A program made the translations under genes and the position numbers. This document shows positions 62,229 to 64,000 of a stretch of 64,000 nt of DNA, one piece after another. The notes beneath the pieces were generated by a model. The model was not told the DNA's origin and ran no database searches. It saw only the letters and a program-made list of their open reading frames with translations. How positions within the stretch are numbered: the first letter of the stretch is position 1; each line of letters starts with the position of its first letter. The DNA comes from Lewinellaceae bacterium (lineage in GTDB: Bacteria > Bacteroidota > Bacteroidia > Chitinophagales > Saprospiraceae): contig JACJYN010000003.1 of the NCBI GenBank assembly GCA_020636095.1, forward strand, positions 1,054,001 through 1,118,000. The letters run 5' to 3'.

Positions 62229-62546
62229 TTATTTCATCTTCTTCTGAGCGGCATTAAAATAGCAATTGGGCGTACACTTTACCCTTTCATACTGATAGCC
62301 GGCCGCCAGCATCGCCGCGATGAACTCCCCATTGCTGACCTCTTCACCAAGGTAGGCTTCAATTATTTTCTTAAGGGCATGGGAAGTGATATTCCGGTTC
62401 AACTCCTCCGTGGGCTCAAAGCTCGTGGTTATGGCCTCCAGGCATCGGCCGATCGCTTCTTCATTGATATACATTCCTGTAGCCAACTCATCAGCAAAAC
62501 CGAATGGGAAGAGGTTGACGGGGATGGTGTATTTTTCTTTTTTCAT
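62229..62546 (-). CDS. small protein of unknown function
   Basis: 105 residues, starting MKKEKYTIPVNLFPFGFADE. Mostly helical, no signal peptide or membrane segment, ending CTPNCYFNAAQKKMK with a CxxxC. The sequence looks like a real cytoplasmic protein rather than an out-of-frame ORF (balanced composition, terminator downstream). No family recognised. The 176 bases upstream (62547-62722) hold nothing else I can support. Confidence 0.6.
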   Translation of the reverse strand: MKKEKYTIPVNLFPFGFADELATGMYINEEAIGRCLEAITTSFEPTEELNRNITSHALKKIIEAYLGEEVSNGEFIAAMLAAGYQYERVKCTPNCYFNAAQKKMK

Positions 62547-62752
62547 GCTGTGATTATTTCCGTAGTACTTGTTTACGGATCAGCAAAGAATAAGTTCACC
62601 CTGAATTCAAGGACCCACCTGGCTTCTGTTGCCAACCGGTTCCCCGAGGAGAGCAGGATCGGTTCCCTTGTTGGGCGGGCAATCTTTTCCAAAGGGATGG
62701 CCTGCTGCGATCGTTCTTGGGAATGTAACACAGATACATGAGCTTGGGGCAT

Positions 62753-62786
62753 AAAAAAAGGAGTACAACTTTTGGTTATACTCCTT
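62753..62786 (-). terminator. rho-independent terminator of array unit 3
   Basis: Minus-strand stem AAGGAGTATAAC/GTTGTACTCCTT (one mismatch) with loop CAAAA and a T-run; identical to the terminator after the true tRNA-Val. Confidence 0.85.
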
Positions 62787-62800
62787 GATCTTAATGTTAG

Positions 62801-62875
62801 TGGGCGCAGAAGGATTCGAACCTACGACCCTCCCGGCATACGCCGGGATGCTCTAAACCAACTGAGCTATCCCTG
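62801..62875 (-). pseudogene. tRNA-Val-like pseudo-tRNA, copy 3
   Basis: The D-arm (AGCTCAGTTGGTTTAGAGC), T-arm (GGTTCGAATCC) and 3' acceptor strand (TGCGCCC) match the tRNA-Val at 63946. The 17-base anticodon arm is replaced by an 18-base palindrome TCCCGGCGTATGCCGGGA that cannot form a 7-base loop, and the 5' acceptor strand (ACAGGGA instead of GGGCGCA) pairs at only two of seven positions. Not a working tRNA. Confidence 0.85.
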
Positions 62876-63121
62876 TACTTGCGTGATGAGCCACTCAATA
62901 TATTTTCTGCTTTTTTTACCCTTGATTGCTCGTTCCCGGCTATAGGCTTCTTCCTTGCTGTCAAAGCATTCTTTATACACTATTTGCCAGTCTTTTGCCT
63001 TGCCGGTGAAGCCTTTGTGGTTCGTCAAATGGCGGCGTAACCGATCCTCAATTGGAGCTTCGCAGTGTCCGACATAATACCGGCCCAAAATCTTGGAGTA
63101 TAGGATGTAACACAGATACAT
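62867..63121 (-). CDS. GIY-YIG nuclease-domain protein, copy 3
   Basis: 84 residues, a stand-alone GIY-YIG domain. The GIY/YIG strands are CYILYSKILG and RYYVGH, the conserved Arg is in DRLRRHL, and the catalytic Glu in SKEEAYSRERAIKG. The ORF ends KYIEWLITQVQG, with its stop (TAG) formed by the pseudo-tRNA sequence. Identical in protein to the copy at 63630-63884. Such small domains belong to the UPF0213-like group; here the link to tRNA-derived repeats suggests a mobile or repeat-acting nuclease, which is inference. Confidence 0.85.
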   Translation of the reverse strand: MYLCYILYSKILGRYYVGHCEAPIEDRLRRHLTNHKGFTGKAKDWQIVYKECFDSKEEAYSRERAIKGKKSRKYIEWLITQVQG

Positions 63122-63134
63122 GAGCTTTGGGCAT

Positions 63135-63168
63135 AAAAAAAGGAGTACAACTTTTGGTTATACTCCTT
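63135..63168 (-). terminator. rho-independent terminator of array unit 2
   Basis: Same hairpin and T-run as at 62753-62786, following the pseudo-tRNA at 63183-63257. Confidence 0.85.
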
Positions 63169-63178
63169 GATCTTAATG

Positions 63179-63502
63179 TTAGTGGGCGCAGAAGGATTCG
63201 AACCTACGACCCTCCCGGCATACGCCGGGATGCTCTAAACCAACTGAGCTATCCCTGTACTTGCGTGATGAGCCACTCAATATATTTTCTGCTTTTTTAC
63301 CCTTGATTGCTCGTTCCCGGCTATAGGCTTCTTCCTTGCTGTCAAAGCATTCTTTATACACTATTTGCCAGTCTTTTGCCTTGCCGGTGAAGCCTTTGTG
63401 GTTCGTCAAATGGCGGCGTAACCGATCCTCAATTGGAGCTTCGCAGTGTCCGACATAATACCGGCCCAAAATCTTGGAGTATAGGATGTAACACAGATAC
63501 AT
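63179..63502 (-). CDS. GIY-YIG nuclease, copy 2, frameshifted into the pseudo-tRNA
   Basis: 107 residues. The first 70 residues equal the other copies; one T is missing from the T7 run at about 63292-63297 (an A-run in the coding strand). The tail is therefore AENILSGSSRKYRD followed by SSVGLEHPGVCREGRR, a translation of the pseudo-tRNA. The catalytic core is complete before the shift, so activity may be kept. Slippage in the homopolymer, real or from sequencing, explains it. Confidence 0.75.
   Translation of the reverse strand: MYLCYILYSKILGRYYVGHCEAPIEDRLRRHLTNHKGFTGKAKDWQIVYKECFDSKEEAYSRERAIKGKKAENILSGSSRKYRDSSVGLEHPGVCREGRRFESFCAH
63183..63257 (-). pseudogene. tRNA-Val-like pseudo-tRNA, copy 2
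   Basis: Identical over 75 bases to the copies at 62801 and 63564, with the same palindromic anticodon-arm replacement and broken acceptor stem. Here the frameshifted nuclease ORF reads straight through it. Confidence 0.85.
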
Positions 63503-63515
63503 GAGCTTTGGGCAT

Positions 63516-63549
63516 AAAAAAAGGAGTACAACTTTTGGTTATACTCCTT
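63516..63549 (-). terminator. rho-independent terminator of array unit 1
   Basis: Same hairpin and T-run as the other array terminators, following the pseudo-tRNA at 63564-63638. Confidence 0.85.
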
Positions 63550-63563
63550 GATCTTAATGTTAG

Positions 63564-63638
63564 TGGGCGCAGAAGGATTCGAACCTACGACCCTCCCGGC
63601 ATACGCCGGGATGCTCTAAACCAACTGAGCTATCCCTG
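63564..63638 (-). pseudogene. tRNA-Val-like pseudo-tRNA, copy 1
   Basis: Same 75-base sequence as copies 2 and 3: intact D-arm, T-arm and 3' acceptor strand, palindromic anticodon arm, unpaired 5' acceptor strand. It lies nearest to the genuine tRNA-Val, one unit away. Confidence 0.85.
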
Positions 63639-63884
63639 TACTTGCGTGATGAGCCACTCAATATATTTTCTGCTTTTTTTACCCTTGATTGCTCGTTCCC
63701 GGCTATAGGCTTCTTCCTTGCTGTCAAAGCATTCTTTATACACTATTTGCCAGTCTTTTGCCTTGCCGGTGAAGCCTTTGTGGTTCGTCAAATGGCGGCG
63801 TAACCGATCCTCAATTGGAGCTTCGCAGTGTCCGACATAATACCGGCCCAAAATCTTGGAGTATAGGATGTAACACAGATACAT
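63630..63884 (-). CDS. GIY-YIG nuclease-domain protein, copy 1
   Basis: 84 residues, identical to the copy at 62867-63121: GIY-like YILYS, YIG-like YVG, Arg in DRLRRHL, Glu in EEAYSRE, C-terminal Lys-rich KGKKSRKYIEW. The start codon lies 62 bases after the tRNA-Val 3' end, past its terminator. Overlaps the pseudo-tRNA by nine bases at its 3' end. Confidence 0.85.
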   Translation of the reverse strand: MYLCYILYSKILGRYYVGHCEAPIEDRLRRHLTNHKGFTGKAKDWQIVYKECFDSKEEAYSRERAIKGKKSRKYIEWLITQVQG

Positions 63885-63897
63885 GAGCTTTGGGCAT

Positions 63898-63932
63898 AAA
63901 AAAAGGAGTACAACTTTTGGTTATACTCCTTG
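63898..63932 (-). terminator. terminator after tRNA-Val
   Basis: Minus-strand AAGGAGTATAAC/GTTGTACTCCTT hairpin followed by T7, 13 bases past the tRNA 3' end; the likely ancestor of the array terminators. Confidence 0.88.
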
Positions 63933-63945
63933 ATCTTAATGTTAG

Positions 63946-64000
63946 TGGGCGCAGAAGGATTCGAACCTACGACCCCCTGCTTGTAAGGCAGGTGCTCTAA
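63946..64000 (-). tRNA. tRNA-Val (anticodon TAC), 5' end outside window
   Basis: Visible from the D-arm (TTAGAGCA) to the discriminator A. Anticodon arm CCTGC-CTTACAA-GCAGG gives anticodon UAC, and the T-arm GGTTCGAATCC and 3' strand TGCGCCC follow. CCA is not encoded. The 5' acceptor strand, expected to be GGGCGCA, lies beyond base 64000. Confidence 0.93.

Larger units (their letters stand above)
62723..63945 (-). repeat. 382-bp tandem array: GIY-YIG ORF + pseudo-tRNA-Val + terminator
   Basis: Read on the minus strand from the right, each unit holds a terminator after a tRNA 3' end, a GIY-YIG ORF, and a tRNA-like sequence that overlaps the ORF stop. ORF starts at 63884, 63502, 63121 and a remnant start at 62739 are spaced 382, 381 and 382 bases; the middle unit lost one T in a T7 run. 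Units are almost identical. The left end breaks off within the seventh codon of a fourth ORF (homology ends about 62723). The right end is a normal tRNA-Val. Confidence 0.93.

Noticed and set aside
62801..63638. The three tRNA-like sequences as functional tRNAs
   Set aside because: No 7-base anticodon loop can form and the acceptor stem pairs at only two of seven positions, so they cannot decode or be charged normally.
62723..63945. CRISPR array
   Set aside because: The 382-bp units are coding and contiguous, without short direct repeats separated by unique spacers; no cas genes are present.

Overview
The window reads as a chromosomal segment of a Bacteroidota bacterium, most likely of the Saprospiria type (Lewinella/Haliscomenobacter-like). 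This is inferred from several very large cell-surface proteins ending in type IX secretion (T9SS) sorting domains, SprB, HYR and DUF11 repeats, TAnnTTTG-type -7 promoter boxes, an adenylate cyclase fused to a Reg_prop/Y_Y_Y sensor, and many lipoproteins. No rRNA, prophage or CRISPR array is visible.

Layout. 1-12157: two paralogous giant T9SS surface proteins, the first cut by the window edge and starting in a near-perfect 426-bp tandem repeat; both end in dockerin-like, cohesin-like and T9SS modules. 12446-18774: an ECF sigma factor followed by a type I secretion-like set (ABC half-transporter, HlyD, TolC) and a lipoprotein; the ABC protein has lost every nucleotide-binding motif. 18865-24166: an aspartoacylase-like hydrolase, a SET methyltransferase with a 2OG-Fe(II) oxygenase, a response regulator without its phospho-acceptor Asp, and a GNAT-nitrilase fusion. 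24415-33277: PPK2, MtnA, TrkH/TrkA, LMW phosphatase, a DinB-like protein, a DUF6438 lipoprotein, a 120-bp satellite and an M48 protease. 33366-40603: a His-rich peptide with a TonB receptor, an SRPBCC/GyrI-like protein and the membrane cyclase. 40830-44590: cytochrome P450, AraC regulator and a helical-repeat protein. 44979-50401: a third giant T9SS protein, split by a frameshift. 50862-55238: a pentose-phosphate cluster (gnd, rpiB divergent from zwf, pgl). 55333-61992: a 54-residue membrane protein, SDR, ABC exporter, S9 peptidase and glycosyltransferase. 62723-64000: a tandem array of a GIY-YIG nuclease ORF joined to a defective tRNA-Val-like sequence, next to a normal tRNA-Val that leaves the window.

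Intergenic DNA is rich in palindromic elements. One family (two copies) has 19-bp terminal inverted repeats and is flanked by 3-bp TWA duplications. Another (three copies) shares AGTRC-type ends and a conserved core containing a hairpin with compensatory changes; one copy supplies the stop codons of both converging genes beside it. Further unrelated hairpins lie upstream of trkA, between converging genes and inside operons.

The strongest candidate for an undescribed system is the GIY-YIG/pseudo-tRNA-Val array at the right end. The dead-ATPase type I secretion locus and the core-hairpin repeat family come next.
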